Both the position numbers and the translations under genes were made by a program. A DNA stretch of 64,000 nucleotides from Xaviernesmea oryzae (GTDB taxonomy: Bacteria; Pseudomonadota; Alphaproteobacteria; Rhizobiales; Rhizobiaceae): the NCBI RefSeq assembly GCF_900109605.1, contig NZ_FOAM01000012.1, positions 1-64,000 of the forward strand. Direction: 5' to 3'. Below are positions 28,527-37,998 of the stretch, piece by piece (the stretch's first letter is position 1; the number at the start of each line of letters is the position of its first letter). The notes below the pieces were generated by a model. That model was not told the DNA's origin, ran no database searches, and was given only the letters and a program-made list of their open reading frames with translations.

Positions 28527-28788
28527 AAAGGCCTCCGTGCTCTGCAGCCGTGTGGATCATGCGCGGCGTGACGGCAGCAACGTGCCGTTCTGGGGCAGAT
28601 CCTCAGGCCATTTAAAATCCATTTTCCAAAACATCATTTTCTGAAAAGCCCGTGTTGAAAATTCCGTCGCGCCTTTGTAGCGCACACCCGGCGTTGGGGT
28701 CTTGTGCCCGCGCCGTCTATCTGTGTGGCCACCTCGGCAGCGCCATACCACCTCGCAAGCATCGTCTATCCAAGGAAATGAACCCACG
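28527..28788. other. Upstream region of bluB
   Basis: A 260-base stretch whose middle (28610-28670) is AT-rich. No cobalamin riboswitch box could be recognised. On the minus strand a frame ending at 28557 finishes with MMFWKMDFKWPEDLPQNGTL and looks protein-like, but it lacks a convincing ribosome-binding site. Confidence 0.35.
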
Positions 28789-29478
28789 ATGAAAACCGTT
28801 TTGGCCGAAGATCTCGCCGAGGCGAGCCCGTCGCATGTCCCCTTCGGCGTCCAGTTCGAGTCCGGCTTCCAGGACGAGTTGCAGGCCCTGTTTCGCTGGC
28901 GGCGCGATGTTCGCCGGTTTCAGCGCATGCCTCTGCCGGAGGGCACCTTCGAAGAACTGATCGCCATTGCCAGCCAAGCTCCCTCCGTCGGGCTCAGCCA
29001 GCCCTGGCGCTTCGTCGAGGTGGAAAGCCCTCTGCGCCGGGCCATGGTGCGTGCCTCCTTCGCGCGCTGCAATGCGGCGGCGCTGGCCTCTCAGGAGGGC
29101 GAACGCGCCGCGCTCTATGCCAGGCTGAAGCTCGAAGGCTTGAACGAGGCACCCTGCCAGTTCGCGCTTTTCGTCGATCGCGCCGCCGCCCAGGGCCATG
29201 GACTTGGCCGCCGGACCATGCCGGAAACGGTCGATTATTCCGCCGTGATTGCGCTGCATACGCTCTGGCTGGCTGCGCGTGCGCGCGGCATCGGCCTCGG
29301 CTGGCTCTCCATTCTGGAGCCGGAGTCGGTCACGGCCGCTCTTGACGTGCCGTCGAGCTGGCATTTCCTCGGCTATTTCTGCCTCGGTTACCCCGCAAGC
29401 GAGGATGACAGGCCTGCGCTGGAGCGGGAGGGCTGGGAGCGGCGCGTCGATCCAGCGACGATGATCGTGCGCCGGTAG
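28789..29478 (+). CDS. bluB: 5,6-dimethylbenzimidazole synthase
   Basis: A 229-residue nitroreductase-fold flavoenzyme that converts FMNH2 and oxygen to 5,6-dimethylbenzimidazole, the lower ligand of vitamin B12. Motifs are FRWRRDVRRFQRMPLPEG at the FMN phosphate site, IASQAPSVGLSQPWRFVEV, PETVDYSAVIALHTLWLAARARGIGLGWLSIL and LGYPASEDDRPALEREGWERR. AAGGA lies 12 bases before the ATG at 28789. The other cobalamin genes are not in the window. In Sinorhizobium bluB is needed for symbiosis through B12 synthesis. Confidence 0.93.
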   Translation: MKTVLAEDLAEASPSHVPFGVQFESGFQDELQALFRWRRDVRRFQRMPLPEGTFEELIAIASQAPSVGLSQPWRFVEVESPLRRAMVRASFARCNAAALASQEGERAALYARLKLEGLNEAPCQFALFVDRAAAQGHGLGRRTMPETVDYSAVIALHTLWLAARARGIGLGWLSILEPESVTAALDVPSSWHFLGYFCLGYPASEDDRPALEREGWERRVDPATMIVRR

Positions 29479-29788
29479 GCGGCACGGCTGCTCCGAAGGC
29501 CGCAAGCCTTGCAGCGCCAAGGCGGGCGGGCGGCGCGTTGGCGATTGGCCTGTTTCGCCGTGACGCGTCATGCCGCGTCGCAATCGACGGGCCGAGGCGT
29601 GCCGATTGAGCGGATGATCTGTCGGAGGATTTACAGACATCACAGAGCCGGCGGGATGCGGAGCCGCCTTGACGCCTGGGCCACACCGTTGTCTTAAGGC
29701 GTTTCAAACCAGAGATGGCTGGTGATAGCCGTTCTGCCCAAGGCCGGGGCTCTTTCAGGCCGAGCGCGTCTCGTCCGGAGCCCTTTGA
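29479..29788. other. Gap between bluB and the MFS gene
   Basis: 310 bases without a supported gene or a clear terminator. The MFS promoter must lie here. Confidence 0.4.
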
Positions 29789-31072
29789 ATGTCGTTCAGC
29801 TTTTTCTCCGTCCTGCCGCTGATGCTGTCGACATTCCTGATGATGATAGGTTTCGGTCTGGCCGGCTATGTGGTGCCCATCCGCTCGCTCGCCGAGGGAT
29901 GGTCCACGCTGACCATCTCGCTGATCGCCACCGGCTACACACTGGGATTCACGCTGTCCTGCGTCGTTACGCCGGTCTTCGTGCGCCGTGTCGGCCATGT
30001 CCGGGTCTTCGCCGCGCTGGTGACGCTGCTCAGTGTGGCCATCCTGCTCTGTGGCCTGGTGGTCGACTGGCGCGCCTGGATCGTCTTTCGCGCAACGCTC
30101 GGCTTCGCCATGTCCGGCAGCTATCTCGTGATCGAGAGCTGGCTGAACGAACGCGTCACCAACGACAATCGCGGCATGCTCTTCTCGCTCTATCTGATCA
30201 CCACCATGATCGGCACGGTGGCCGGGCAATATCTCGTGCCGCTGGGCGATGCGAAGACGCCGGTGCTGTTCATGGTCTGCGGCGTGATCTTTTCGCTCGC
30301 GCTCCTGCCGACCGCCCTCTCCACCTCGCCGACGCCGGCTGCGCCGTCGCGCGCCAATTTCAATCTTACCGGGCTTTTCCGCCGCTCGCCTGTGGCCGTG
30401 ATCGGCAGCCTGCTGGCGGGCGCCATGTCCGGCGCCTGGTTCAATCTCGGTGGCGTGTTCGCCAAGCAGATCGGCCTTTCGACCACCCAGGGCGCCACGC
30501 TGCTGGCCTCGCTGCTGATCGGCAGCGCGCTCTCGCAGATCCCCATCGGCCGCGCCTCCGACCGCATGGACCGGCGCAAGGTCATGGTCGCCTGCGGGGC
30601 GATCGGTCTGGTCTCCTGCCTCGCCATGCTCCTGCTTTCCCCAGCTGGCGCGCCAACCGTCTATGTCGTCGGCGCCTGCGTGGGGGCGATGGTCTTCCCA
30701 ATCTATGCGCTCAATGTCGCCCATGCCAATGACCTGGCCGAGCCGGACGACTACGTGTCCGTCTCCTCGGGCATGATGATCACCTATGGGCTGGGCACGG
30801 TCAGCGGTCCGCTGATGGTCGGCCCCGCCATGGACCGCTTCGGACCGAATGCACTCTTCGTCATGCTCGGGCTCTATTTCCTCGCATATGGCGGCTACGC
30901 CGCCTGGCGCATCCTGCGCCGGCAGGAAGCGGAAGGCTTGGTGTCGAAAACCGAATTCCAGGCCAACACGGTGCCAACCCCCGGCCTCGATGTGGCCGCC
31001 GCCATGAGCCAGCCGCCGCCGCTGATCGAGCCGCGCGACGGCGAAGCCGACGATGCCACCGCGGCAAGCTGA
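29789..31072 (+). CDS. Major facilitator superfamily transporter (YcaD-like)
   Basis: A 427-residue protein with twelve hydrophobic segments. It opens VLPLMLSTFLMMIGFGLAGYVVPIRSLAEGWSTLTISLIATGYTLGF, has ESWLNERVTNDNRGMLFSLYLITTMIGTVAGQYL in the first half, and the MFS motif A variant GRASDRMDRRKVM between helices 8 and 9. This matches the YcaD group of probable exporters of unknown substrate. The C-terminal 50 residues form a cytoplasmic Pro-rich tail. It converges on the EamA gene with a 9-base gap. Confidence 0.85.
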   Translation: MSFSFFSVLPLMLSTFLMMIGFGLAGYVVPIRSLAEGWSTLTISLIATGYTLGFTLSCVVTPVFVRRVGHVRVFAALVTLLSVAILLCGLVVDWRAWIVFRATLGFAMSGSYLVIESWLNERVTNDNRGMLFSLYLITTMIGTVAGQYLVPLGDAKTPVLFMVCGVIFSLALLPTALSTSPTPAAPSRANFNLTGLFRRSPVAVIGSLLAGAMSGAWFNLGGVFAKQIGLSTTQGATLLASLLIGSALSQIPIGRASDRMDRRKVMVACGAIGLVSCLAMLLLSPAGAPTVYVVGACVGAMVFPIYALNVAHANDLAEPDDYVSVSSGMMITYGLGTVSGPLMVGPAMDRFGPNALFVMLGLYFLAYGGYAAWRILRRQEAEGLVSKTEFQANTVPTPGLDVAAAMSQPPPLIEPRDGEADDATAAS

Positions 31073-31081
31073 GGCCACGCG

Positions 31082-32023
31082 TCACCCCTGCGGCGTGACA
31101 TGCTTACGCGCACCGCGCCGCTTCAGGCCCAGCCGATGCTCGCGCAGGATGATGACGATGCCGGCAAAGACGACGAGCGCCGTGCCCAGCAGCATGGTCG
31201 GCGTCGGAACATCGCCGAACAGCACATAGCCAAACCCCAGACCGAGCACGATCGACGTATATTCGAACGGCGCGATGGTCGACATATCGGCGAAACGATA
31301 GCTCTCGGTCAAAAGCAGCTGCGCCACCCCGCCGCAAAAGCCGGCTGCCATCAAGAGCAGGAAGGCACGGGGCGAGAGGGGCTCCCAGCCGAAGGGCAGG
31401 CTGACCAGCGAGAAGACCGAGGCCGACAGCGAGAAATAGAGCACGATCGTATGGGTGCGCTCGGAATGGACGAGCTTGCGCACCAGGATCATCGCCATGG
31501 CGCCAAGGCAGGCGGACAGGATAACGGCGAGCGCGCCGGTGGCCTCCGACGCCCCCATGCCGCCGTCACGCAGCAGCGTCAGGCGCGGCCAGGTGATGAC
31601 GACGACGCCCAACAGGCCGATGCCGACGGCCGTCCAGCGAAACAGCCGCACGGTCTCCTTCAGGAAGACGGCGGCGAAAAGCACGGCGAAGATCGGCATG
31701 GCATAGCCGATGGCGATGGCCTCGGGCAGCGGCAAATGCTGCAGACCGTAAAAACCGCAACTCATGGCGAGAATGCCGACAAAGCCGCGCAGCACATGCC
31801 CCTTGAAATCGCGCGTGTGGAGCGCCGTGCGCAGTTCGCGCCGCCATATCAGGAAGAGCACGATCGGGACGATGGCGAAGACCGAGCGGTAGAAGGTGAT
31901 CTGCCCCGTGGGGATCGTGCTGCCCGCGGCCTTGATCAGCGTCGACATGCAGACGAAGACCAGGACCGAGAGAACCTTCAGGCCGATGCCGCGTAACGGG
32001 CGGCTCTCGCTGGCGTCGGACAC
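31082..32023 (-). CDS. EamA/DMT family transporter
   Basis: A 313-residue protein with ten predicted transmembrane helices arranged as two EamA repeats (LKVLSVLVFVCMSTLIKAA... and ALAVILSACLGAMAMILVRKL...). Family marks are FYRSVFAIVPIVLFLIWRR, LPLPEAIAIGYAMPIFAVLFAAVFLKETV and IAPFEYTSIVLGLGFGYVLFGDVPTP. Such proteins export metabolites or S-adenosylmethionine-like compounds; the substrate is unknown. I choose the GTG at 32023, which has AAGGA 8 bases upstream, over an ATG 12 codons earlier. Confidence 0.85.
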   Translation of the reverse strand: MSDASESRPLRGIGLKVLSVLVFVCMSTLIKAAGSTIPTGQITFYRSVFAIVPIVLFLIWRRELRTALHTRDFKGHVLRGFVGILAMSCGFYGLQHLPLPEAIAIGYAMPIFAVLFAAVFLKETVRLFRWTAVGIGLLGVVVITWPRLTLLRDGGMGASEATGALAVILSACLGAMAMILVRKLVHSERTHTIVLYFSLSASVFSLVSLPFGWEPLSPRAFLLLMAAGFCGGVAQLLLTESYRFADMSTIAPFEYTSIVLGLGFGYVLFGDVPTPTMLLGTALVVFAGIVIILREHRLGLKRRGARKHVTPQG

Positions 32024-32414
32024 GCGTCCATTCCTTTCGACAACAGGCCGGGACGCCACCCTGAAAGCGGTGGGCGAGGCGCTTTACACTCCCGGAGAAG
32101 AAGACGGCGACGCATGCCTTGAAGGCTGCGGCGCGCCCGCATGCTCATAGCCGATAAGGCCGCTTCGGTCGGATCACATTTCGTGATGGCGGGGGTCTTT
32201 TGTGTGATGAAACTTTGAGGCAGGGTGGACCCGAAGATGAGCGGAAAGATCATTGCCGCACAACCGGCGTCTGCATCCGCATTTTTCGCTGTCCCGAAAG
32301 CACACGCGATTCAGTGATTGTTAGGAGCGTGCGCTTAACTGTGAAACGATATTGACCGGCAGTCTTGCACGCTGGGGGGCGTGAAGGTGGAAGGCCGAAG
32401 GCAACGAGGCGATC
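32024..32414. other. Divergent region between EamA and pepN
   Basis: About 390 bases without a supported gene. It carries the promoters of the two divergent genes; no specific operator was recognised. Confidence 0.4.
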
Positions 32415-35063
32415 ATGCGCACTGACACTGGCGAAACCATTCGCCTCGAAGACTACCGTCCGACCGATTTCGTGCTGGAGCGCGTGGATCTGACCTTCGA
32501 ACTGGACCCGGCCGCCACCAAGGTCGAGGCTCGGCTGATCTTTCATCGCCGCGAGGGCGCCGACCCCAAGGCGCCTCTGGTTCTCGATGGCGACGAGCTG
32601 ACGCTGACCGCTCTGCATCTCGACCAAACCGAGTTGGAGGCCGCCCGCTTCGATGCCGGCGCTGAGGCCCTCGTCATCCGCGACCTGCCGGCAAGCGAGC
32701 CTTTCGAGATCATGATCGGCACGCTGATCGCGCCCGAGAGCAACACCAAGCTGATGGGTCTCTACCGCACCAGCAATGTCTATTGCACCCAGTGCGAGGC
32801 CGAGGGCTTTCGCCGTATCACCTATTTCCCCGACCGCCCCGATGTGCTCGCGCCCTATACGGTCACGATCATCGCCGAGAAGACCGCCAATCCGCTGCTT
32901 CTCTCGAATGGCAATTTCCTCGGCGGCGGGAATTATGACGAAGGCCGGCATTTCGCTGCCTGGTTCGATCCGCATCCCAAGCCAAGCTATCTCTTTGCGC
33001 TTGTGGCCGGCGATCTCGGCGTGGTCGAAGACACGTTCACCACCGCTTCGGGCCGCGACGTGGCGCTGAAGATCTATGTCGAGCATGGCAAGGAGCCGCG
33101 CGCCGGCTACGCCATGGACGCGCTGAAACGCTCCATGCGCTGGGACGAGCAGCGTTTCGGCCGGGAATACGACCTCGACATCTTCATGATCGTCGCCGTC
33201 TCCGACTTCAACATGGGGGCTATGGAGAACAAGGGCCTCAACGTCTTCAACGACAAATACGTGCTGGCCGATCCGGAAACGGCGACCGATCAGGACTATG
33301 CCAATATCGAGGCGATCATCGCCCACGAATATTTCCACAACTGGACGGGCAACCGGATCACCTGCCGCGACTGGTTCCAGCTCTGCCTGAAGGAAGGCCT
33401 GACCGTCTATCGCGATCACGAGTTTTCCGCCGACGAGCGCTCCCGCCCGGTCAAGCGCGTGGCGGAGGTGCGGCATCTGAAAGCCGAGCAGTTTCCGGAG
33501 GATGGCGGCCCGCTCGCCCATCCCGTGCGCCCGACGCGCTATCGCGAGATCAACAATTTCTACACGACCACCGTCTACGAAAAGGGCTCCGAAGTCACCG
33601 GCATGATCGCCACGCTGCTGGGGCGTGAGGGCTTCAAGGCGGGCATGGACCTCTATTTCGACCGTCATGACGGCCAGGCCGTGACGATCGAAGACTTCGT
33701 GCGCTGTTTCGAAGAGGTAAGCGGACGCGATCTCAAACAGTTTTCGCTCTGGTATCACCAGGCCGGCACGCCCGTCGTCACCGCATCAAGCGCTTTCGAT
33801 GCCGCGCGCGGCACGCTGACCCTGTCACTCGAACAAATGGTGCCGCCGACGCCGGGCCAGAGCGCCAAGGCGCCGATGCATATTCCGCTGCGCTTCGCCC
33901 TCATCCTGCCCGAAGGCCAGGTGGCGACCCCCTCGGCCATAGAAGGCGGCGATGTCACAGGCGATGTGCTGCATCTGACGGAGCGTCAGCAGACCGTAAC
34001 CTTTGCAGGCCTGTCCGGCCGCCCGGTCGTTTCGCTCAATCGCGGCTTCTCCGCGCCGGTGAACCTGCATCTGGAGCAGAGCGCCGAGGACAAGGCGCTG
34101 ATCGCCCGTTTCGACCCGGATCTCTTTGCCCGCTGGCAGGCGCTGACCGATCTGGCGCTGGCCGAACTGGTGGCCGCGACACAGGCGGTGAAGGCCGGCC
34201 AGGCCGTGGCCGTCAGCAATCTGCTGGTCGATGCGCTGCTGGCGACGGCGGGCGATGCGGCGCTGGAGCCTGCCTTCCGCGCCCAGGCGCTGGCGCTGCC
34301 CAGTGAGTCCGACATTGCCCGCGCGATCGGCACCGGCAACGATCCGGACGCCATCCATGCCGCCCGCATCTTTGTGGTGCGCCATGTCGCGCAGGCCGGC
34401 CAGACCCTGTTCGCAACGCTGATCGACGAGATGAAGGTCGAGGGGCCCTTCTCGCCCGATGCCGAGAGTGCCGGTCGCCGGGCGCTACGCACCATGGCGC
34501 TGACCTATCTGTCCCACGCCGAGGAGAACCCTGCCCGCGCCAAGGCCGCCTTCGACACCGCCAACAACATGACCGAGCGCGCCCATGCCCTGGCTCTGCT
34601 GGCGCAGGTCTTCGGCGATACGCCGCAGGCGGCGCATGCGCTGAGCGATTTCCGCACACGTTTTGCCGACAACCCGCTGGTCATGGACAAATGGTTGTCG
34701 ATCCAGGCCGCGGCGCCCGGCCATGCGGCGCTGGAGCGCGTGCAGACGCTGATGAAGGAGGCGAGCTACAACGCGCTCAATCCGAACCGCGTGCGCGCGC
34801 TGGTCGGCGCCTTCGTCTTCTCCAACCCGACGGGATTCAACCGGCCGGATGGCGCCGGCTATCAGTTCCTGGCCGATCAGGTGCTTGAGATCGACCGGCG
34901 CAACCCGCAGCTGGCCGCAAGGCTTTTGACCGCCATGCGCTCCTGGCGGTCGCTGGAAGACCGCCGCGCCGATGCAGCGGCGCAAGCCTTGGGCAAGATC
35001 GCCGCCGCCCCGGACCTCTCAGCCGATGTCAGCGACATCGTCGAGCGCACCTTGAAGGGCTGA
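32415..35063 (+). CDS. pepN: Aminopeptidase N
   Basis: An 882-residue zinc aminopeptidase (M1 family) that trims N-terminal residues from peptides in the cytoplasm. The substrate-binding GAMEN motif is at residues 268-272. The zinc site HEYFH starts at His304 (HEYFHNWTGNRITCRDWFQLCLKEG), with the third ligand Glu in KEGLTVYRD. The N-terminal block LMGLYRTSNVYCTQCEAEGFRRITYFPDRPDV is typical of proteobacterial PepN, and the length equals that of E. coli PepN (870). There is no signal peptide. A sensor kinase gene follows 200 bases downstream. Confidence 0.96.
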   Translation: MRTDTGETIRLEDYRPTDFVLERVDLTFELDPAATKVEARLIFHRREGADPKAPLVLDGDELTLTALHLDQTELEAARFDAGAEALVIRDLPASEPFEIMIGTLIAPESNTKLMGLYRTSNVYCTQCEAEGFRRITYFPDRPDVLAPYTVTIIAEKTANPLLLSNGNFLGGGNYDEGRHFAAWFDPHPKPSYLFALVAGDLGVVEDTFTTASGRDVALKIYVEHGKEPRAGYAMDALKRSMRWDEQRFGREYDLDIFMIVAVSDFNMGAMENKGLNVFNDKYVLADPETATDQDYANIEAIIAHEYFHNWTGNRITCRDWFQLCLKEGLTVYRDHEFSADERSRPVKRVAEVRHLKAEQFPEDGGPLAHPVRPTRYREINNFYTTTVYEKGSEVTGMIATLLGREGFKAGMDLYFDRHDGQAVTIEDFVRCFEEVSGRDLKQFSLWYHQAGTPVVTASSAFDAARGTLTLSLEQMVPPTPGQSAKAPMHIPLRFALILPEGQVATPSAIEGGDVTGDVLHLTERQQTVTFAGLSGRPVVSLNRGFSAPVNLHLEQSAEDKALIARFDPDLFARWQALTDLALAELVAATQAVKAGQAVAVSNLLVDALLATAGDAALEPAFRAQALALPSESDIARAIGTGNDPDAIHAARIFVVRHVAQAGQTLFATLIDEMKVEGPFSPDAESAGRRALRTMALTYLSHAEENPARAKAAFDTANNMTERAHALALLAQVFGDTPQAAHALSDFRTRFADNPLVMDKWLSIQAAAPGHAALERVQTLMKEASYNALNPNRVRALVGAFVFSNPTGFNRPDGAGYQFLADQVLEIDRRNPQLAARLLTAMRSWRSLEDRRADAAAQALGKIAAAPDLSADVSDIVERTLKG

Positions 35064-35271
35064 CGACTCTCTTTCAAATCATTGATTTCACTGATCTTTC
35101 CAGACGAAGCAGGCGGAGTGCCCAAAAGGCGCTTCGCCGCAAGCTACGACTTCCCACCGACGAGAATTGGTGAAGCTCCCGTCATGCTTTTGGCTGGACA
35201 AGCAGGGACGCAATTGATTCATTGAGCCAGATTCGGGCGAGCGGCGCACCGGAGCGCACGAGGTTCTGAGA

Positions 35272-37599
35272 TTGGCGAAAATGGCGGAAGCGCGGCAGGC
35301 AGGCGCGGCCGGAGCGCGGTTGCGTTCAGGCCTTGCAGTCTTTGCCAGCCTTGAAAAATTGGCTGTTTCTCAGGCGCACCGGCTTGCCACGCCGGCCGGC
35401 CGGCGCCTGGAGCGGGCGGAGCCGATGCTCAAGCGCTCCATTCCCATTTTGATCACCGCCTTCCTCGTCATCGTGGCGATCTCGCGCATCAGCGGCCTGA
35501 TGGGCGACTACATGCGCATGGACACGGCGCTGCGCCAGACCACCATGCTCGCCGCCACCGCCGCGCGCGAGGCGCTGACGGCCGATGCGAGCGACCTCTT
35601 CGACAATGCACGCGGCCAGGACGTCCAAAAACGCCTCGCCCGCGTCCTGCCGGCGGATGCCCTGCCCCAGGGCGGCTTCGCGCTGGCCGTCGGCCATGAC
35701 GGACGCATCTTTGCCACGACAGCGGAGGGCGAGGCCTATGCGAGCCGTATGCTGGCCAGCATCGCGCCGGATGCCGCCGCCTTCCAATATTTCGGCGAGC
35801 GCCTGACGGTGATGAAGGCGGCGCTGGCGGGCCGAAGCCATTTGCTGGCGCTGGTGCAGATCGGCGAGAAGGCCGGCACGCTGGTCGTCGCCGTGCCGCT
35901 CGATCTGTCCGAAAAGCGCTGGCGCGACGAGGTTTCGCTCAACGTCACGCTCTTTGCCGGCATTTCCGCCATCCTGCTGGTCGTGCTTTATGCCTATTAC
36001 ATCCAGGCCAAGCGCGCGCGGGATGCCGATCAGATCTTCGCCGAGTCGAATCTGCGGGTCGAGACGGCGCTGCTGCGCGGGCGCTGCGGCCTGTGGGATT
36101 TCGACCTGCGCAGCCGGCGGCTGTTCTGGTCGCGCTCCATGTATGAAATGCTGGGCATGACGCCGCAATCCAGCGTGCTGGCCTTTGGCGATGCCGCCCG
36201 GCTGATGCATCCCGACGACAAGAGCGTCTACCAGGTCGCCCGGCAGATCGCCTGCGGTGGCGAGCGCCAGATCGACCATGTGTTCCGCATGCGCCATGCC
36301 GAGGGTCATTATGTCTGGCTGCGCGCGCGCGCCCAGATCATCGAGACCGGGCCGGATCGTCTGCACCTGATCGGCATCGCCATGGACGTGACCGAACAGC
36401 ATCGCCTCGCCCAGCGCTATGCCGAGGCCGACCAGCGCCTGGCGGATGCGATCGAATCCACCTCGGAAGCCTTCGTTCTCTGGGACAAGGATGACCGGCT
36501 GGTGATGTGCAACAGCCATTATCAGCAGGCCTATGCCTTGCCGGCGCACATCCTCGTGCCCGGGACGGAGCGGATTGCGGTGATGGGCGCGGCCGCCCGG
36601 CCGATCGTCGAGCGACGCATCGCCGATCCCGACGGTTCCAACCTTTCGCAGACCACGGAGGTCCAGCTAGCGGACCAGCGCTGGCTGCAGATCAACGAGC
36701 GGCGCACGCGTGACGGCGGGCTGGTCTCGGTCGGCACCGATATCACAATGCTCAAGCGCCATCAGGTGCGCCTGCGTGAATCCGAACGCCGGCTGATGGC
36801 CACCATCGGCGATCTGTCCGCTTCCAGGCTGAAGCTGGAACGGCAAAAGGCCGAATTGTCCATCGCCAACGCCAATTACCAGGCGGAGAAGGAACGGGCC
36901 GAGGCCGCGAACAGGGCGAAGTCGGAGTTTCTGGCCAATATGAGCCATGAGCTGCGCACGCCGCTCAACGCGATCCTCGGATTCTCCGAAATCCTGCAGA
37001 AGAAGATGTTCGGCGCGCTGGGCTCGGAGAAATATGACGAATACGCCCATGATATCCATGACAGCGGCAAGCATCTCCTGAACCTGATCAACGACATTCT
37101 CGACATGTCGAAGATCGAGGCCGGGCAGATGACCATCAATCGCGAGCAGATCGACCTCGCGCCGCTGGTCGAAGAAGCACTGCGACTGATCAAGGGGCCG
37201 GCCATGCAGAAGAACATCGTTGTCGACCAGGAAATCGCCTCGGGGCTGACGCTTCACGCCGATCGCCGGGCGATGAAGCAGATCCTCCTCAATCTTCTGT
37301 CCAACGCCGCCAAATTCACCAATACCGGCGGGCGCATCGCGCTTCGCGCCCGCAAGGTCGCCGGCGCGGTGACGCTGACGATTGCCGACAGCGGCATCGG
37401 CATTCCGCGCGCCGCGCTTCAGAAGATCGGCCAGCCCTTCGAACAGGTTCAGGGCCAATATGCCAAGAGCCAGGGCGGCTCTGGCCTCGGCCTTGCGATC
37501 TCACGCTCGCTCACCACCCTGCATCAGGGGCGGATGAAAATTCATTCGGTGGAAAAAGTCGGCACGATCATTTCCGTGCGCATTCCCGATATGGGTTGA
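35272..37599 (+). CDS. pleC: PAS-containing sensor histidine kinase, PleC/PdhS-like
   Basis: A 775-residue kinase. Two membrane helices (about residues 58-75 and 224-242) flank a periplasmic domain. Two PAS regions follow (LLRGRCGLWDFDLRSRRLFWS...MHPDD and ADAIESTSEAFVLWDKDDRLVMCN), then the dimerisation/phosphorylation domain SEFLANMSHELRTPLNAILGFSEI with His559, and the ATPase domain (NLLSNAAKFT, DSGIGIP, GGSGLGLAIS). The double-PAS layout and kinase block match PleC, which dephosphorylates DivK in alphaproteobacterial cell-cycle control. Other PdhS kinases are similar, so the exact paralogue is not certain. It probably starts at TTG 35272 or ATG 35281. Confidence 0.78.
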   Translation: MAKMAEARQAGAAGARLRSGLAVFASLEKLAVSQAHRLATPAGRRLERAEPMLKRSIPILITAFLVIVAISRISGLMGDYMRMDTALRQTTMLAATAAREALTADASDLFDNARGQDVQKRLARVLPADALPQGGFALAVGHDGRIFATTAEGEAYASRMLASIAPDAAAFQYFGERLTVMKAALAGRSHLLALVQIGEKAGTLVVAVPLDLSEKRWRDEVSLNVTLFAGISAILLVVLYAYYIQAKRARDADQIFAESNLRVETALLRGRCGLWDFDLRSRRLFWSRSMYEMLGMTPQSSVLAFGDAARLMHPDDKSVYQVARQIACGGERQIDHVFRMRHAEGHYVWLRARAQIIETGPDRLHLIGIAMDVTEQHRLAQRYAEADQRLADAIESTSEAFVLWDKDDRLVMCNSHYQQAYALPAHILVPGTERIAVMGAAARPIVERRIADPDGSNLSQTTEVQLADQRWLQINERRTRDGGLVSVGTDITMLKRHQVRLRESERRLMATIGDLSASRLKLERQKAELSIANANYQAEKERAEAANRAKSEFLANMSHELRTPLNAILGFSEILQKKMFGALGSEKYDEYAHDIHDSGKHLLNLINDILDMSKIEAGQMTINREQIDLAPLVEEALRLIKGPAMQKNIVVDQEIASGLTLHADRRAMKQILLNLLSNAAKFTNTGGRIALRARKVAGAVTLTIADSGIGIPRAALQKIGQPFEQVQGQYAKSQGGSGLGLAISRSLTTLHQGRMKIHSVEKVGTIISVRIPDMG

Positions 37600-37687
37600 A
37601 CCGCGCGGCCTGATGCTACAGGCCTTTGAGCGTGTTGCATTCTTTTGGATTCCACAGGACACGACTCGAAGGTTTCTTAGCCTTGAG

Positions 37688-37890
37688 CCCCCTCATCCGC
37701 CTGCCGGCACCTTCTCCCCGATGGGGAGAAGAGACCAGGGCCGACAACGCCGCGCCTCACTCCAAGGTACAGCAATCAGGGCATAAATCACGCGCTATCG
37801 TGTTAGGTAGGAAGGGCTGAGCAGCGCCGCAGTATCTTCTCCCCAGCGGGGAGAAGATGGCCCGAAGGGTCAGACGACGGGGCAGCCAAG
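37688..37890. repeat. Palindromic intergenic repeat, copy 2 (uninterrupted)
   Basis: This copy begins with 25 bases identical to 1051-1075. It carries two palindromes: CTTCTCCCC-GAT-GGGGAGAAG (37711-37731) and a perfect 11-bp one, ATCTTCTCCCC-AGC-GGGGAGAAGAT (37834-37858). About 100 less conserved bases separate them. It lies between pleC and the GreA-like gene, which are convergent, and no gene overlaps it. The layout is that of rhizobial RIME-type mosaic elements. The rest of 37600-37998 shows nothing else. Confidence 0.75.
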
Positions 37891-37998
37891 TTCACAAACC
37901 ATTGCGTCGTGCCCCGTGTCTGGATGCAGATAACACGCTTTAAGTTCTTGTTTTAACGCATGTCACTCAAACCGTTACGCACGTTCGCGCGACATGTT

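Noticed and set aside
28527-28788. Possible cobalamin riboswitch upstream of bluB
   Set aside because: Only GCCAC-like fragments are present; I could not place the conserved B12 box or the paired core, so I do not call it.
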